Positions 62,749-64,000 of a DNA stretch of 64,000 nucleotides are shown here, one piece after another. The DNA is taken from positions 5,242,820 through 5,306,819 of the forward strand of contig NC_060966.1 in the NCBI RefSeq assembly GCF_910589235.1, given 5' to 3'. The notes beneath the pieces are model-generated. The model saw only the letters and a program-made list of their open reading frames with translations, did no database searches and was not told the origin of the DNA. The DNA is from Vespa crabro (taxonomy: Eukaryota > Arthropoda > Insecta > Hymenoptera > Vespidae). The position numbers and the translations under genes were made by a program. Every line of letters begins with the position of its first letter. Positions within the stretch are counted from its first letter, which is position 1.

Positions 62749-62813
62749 GTTCGAGAAGAAAAGCGCGCGAACGAGCGCGTTCGAACATAAATATTATATC
62801 GATCGAGACATAA
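62749..62813 (+). CDS. Candidate alternative terminal exon
   Basis: The acceptor is a very strong poly-T tract ending TTATCAG|GTTCG. Entered in phase 1 from 61561 it reads RSRRKARERARSNINIISIE, then T and TAA at 62811. Together with 61519 this would replace the homopolymer tail with a short basic one. Confidence 0.18.
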
Positions 62814-62824
62814 ATATATATATC

Positions 62825-62861
<37 letters not shown>

Positions 62862-63622
62862 TTATATATATACATATATATATAGAGAGAGAGTAATATT
62901 TTATTTCTAACGCGACGAAATATATTACATCGTTCATTATAATACTCTTGACATAAACGAGCATTATACACGATTATTTCAATAAATTCGATCTCTATTA
63001 CATTTATAATAACAAGATCCTCCCTTTCTCCATCATATATCAACGAATATTAATTAATTAATGATTCAATTGATTAATTAATTAATTATCGTATGTATCG
63101 CAAACAATTGTACTTAGAACGTTCAGATAACGTTCTATGCAAGAAACATGTGTATGTACTTTCGTAAATTGCTACTTGCTTCTTCATGTAAATATGTATG
63201 TATGTATATTTGTATGTATATATGTATGTATTTATGTATGTATAAATGTTGTATATGGTTATGTATGTATTAATCTACATGTGTGTGTGTATTCACGTGT
63301 TATAGTAACTGTAATCAAGACAGTACTCGTACCAAGCACGTTACTGTATTAAAAGGATCATTGATCTATATATTATAAGACGTATTTTTTTTCTTTTTTC
63401 TTTTTTTTTTCTTTTTTTAATGTGCAAGATCACAAAGATATCCTCGCACATATCAAATATATTAAATATTTCAGCGCTATTTTTTTAAATATATAAAAAA
63501 CAAGTAAAGATTTAATTACAAATATTTCTCTTAGTTTGTAAATCTCACTTCGAATATCGACAATTTCGAAGGATAGGTATCGTTATTATTATTATTATTT
63601 ATTATTTATTATTTATTATTTA

Positions 63623-63661
<39 letters not shown>

Positions 63662-64000
63662 TTTCTTTTTTTTCTTTTCATTTCTTCTCAAAGGCTTCAT
63701 ACAAGTATTTACAATACTATCGTACTCGATCTTTTTTTATCATTATTATTCCTCTTTTATATATGTGTACATATATATATATTTATATATATATATATTC
63801 GCTCTAAAGAAAATGATATATCATCATTTGTTGGAATAACTTCGATCACTTTTTTATCGAGTGAATTAGATGGAAGTATTTCATTATATTTTCATATACA
63901 TATATATGTGTATATATATATATTTATATGTATATAATATATGTATATATACACACATATATATATATATACATATATTATAAGAGGTATGTATACTATA

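Larger units (their letters stand above)
56831..64000. other. 3' flank or long downstream intron, microsatellite-rich
   Basis: No supported gene apart from the two weak alternative exons listed. Long poly-T tracts with interspersed C, (TA)n, (CT)n, (ATC)n and (TTA)n fill much of it. Large frames here are repeat translations such as poly-Asp from (ATC)n. Confidence 0.5.

Overview
This looks like an insect nuclear genome window, most likely an aculeate hymenopteran (a wasp, bee or ant; the species cannot be told). It is AT-rich but not CpG-depleted. It is packed with (GA)n, (TA)n, (TAA)n and interrupted poly-A/poly-T tracts, and it carries one convincing protein-coding gene split by a very long intron. 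No tRNA, rRNA, CRISPR array or intact transposon was recognised. Most long open frames are translations of simple repeats (poly-K, poly-RE, poly-SL, poly-IY).

The gene is on the + strand. Five exons splice cleanly into a 419-residue model: 15936-16139, 52768-53024, 53764-53827, 54017-54265 and 54921-55406. It has a Ser/Pro-rich N-terminus, two Ras-associating (RA) domains in tandem, and an Asn/His/Gln homopolymer tail. The tandem-RA architecture fits the insect Rau family, which acts in receptor-tyrosine-kinase/Ras signalling. That name comes from memory of the family, not from a search. The first intron is about 36.6 kb. The probable 3' UTR runs to about 56.8 kb. Possible alternative exons lie at 33.5 kb, 49.9 kb, 61.5 kb and 62.7 kb.

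Layout: 1-14.4 kb is non-coding and full of microsatellites, with two local diverged duplications. A CpG-rich patch at 14.4-14.5 kb could be the promoter. 16.1-38.9 kb is intron, again full of microsatellites, with a few protein-like islands and three notable DNA palindromes. 38.97-49.80 kb is different in character. 50.3-52.2 kb holds a duplicated promoter-like element, one copy with a perfect NRF-1 motif. The RA exons follow at 52.8-55.4 kb. 56.8-64 kb is repeat-rich 3' flank.

The most interesting part is 38.97-49.80 kb, inside the long intron. It is bounded by two diverged direct copies of an element whose stems carry compensatory base changes, and whose third segment could compete for one strand, as in a switch. 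Between them are about 15 short hairpins with a near-constant YCTR tetraloop and covarying stems. There are also three copies of a three-hairpin module in which the last stem is invariant and the middle hairpin of one copy is replaced by an unrelated but perfect hairpin. I infer an undescribed structured non-coding RNA locus, or a structured repeat family, nested in this intron. Minus-strand protein-like relics in the same interval leave open that an old mobile element contributed.
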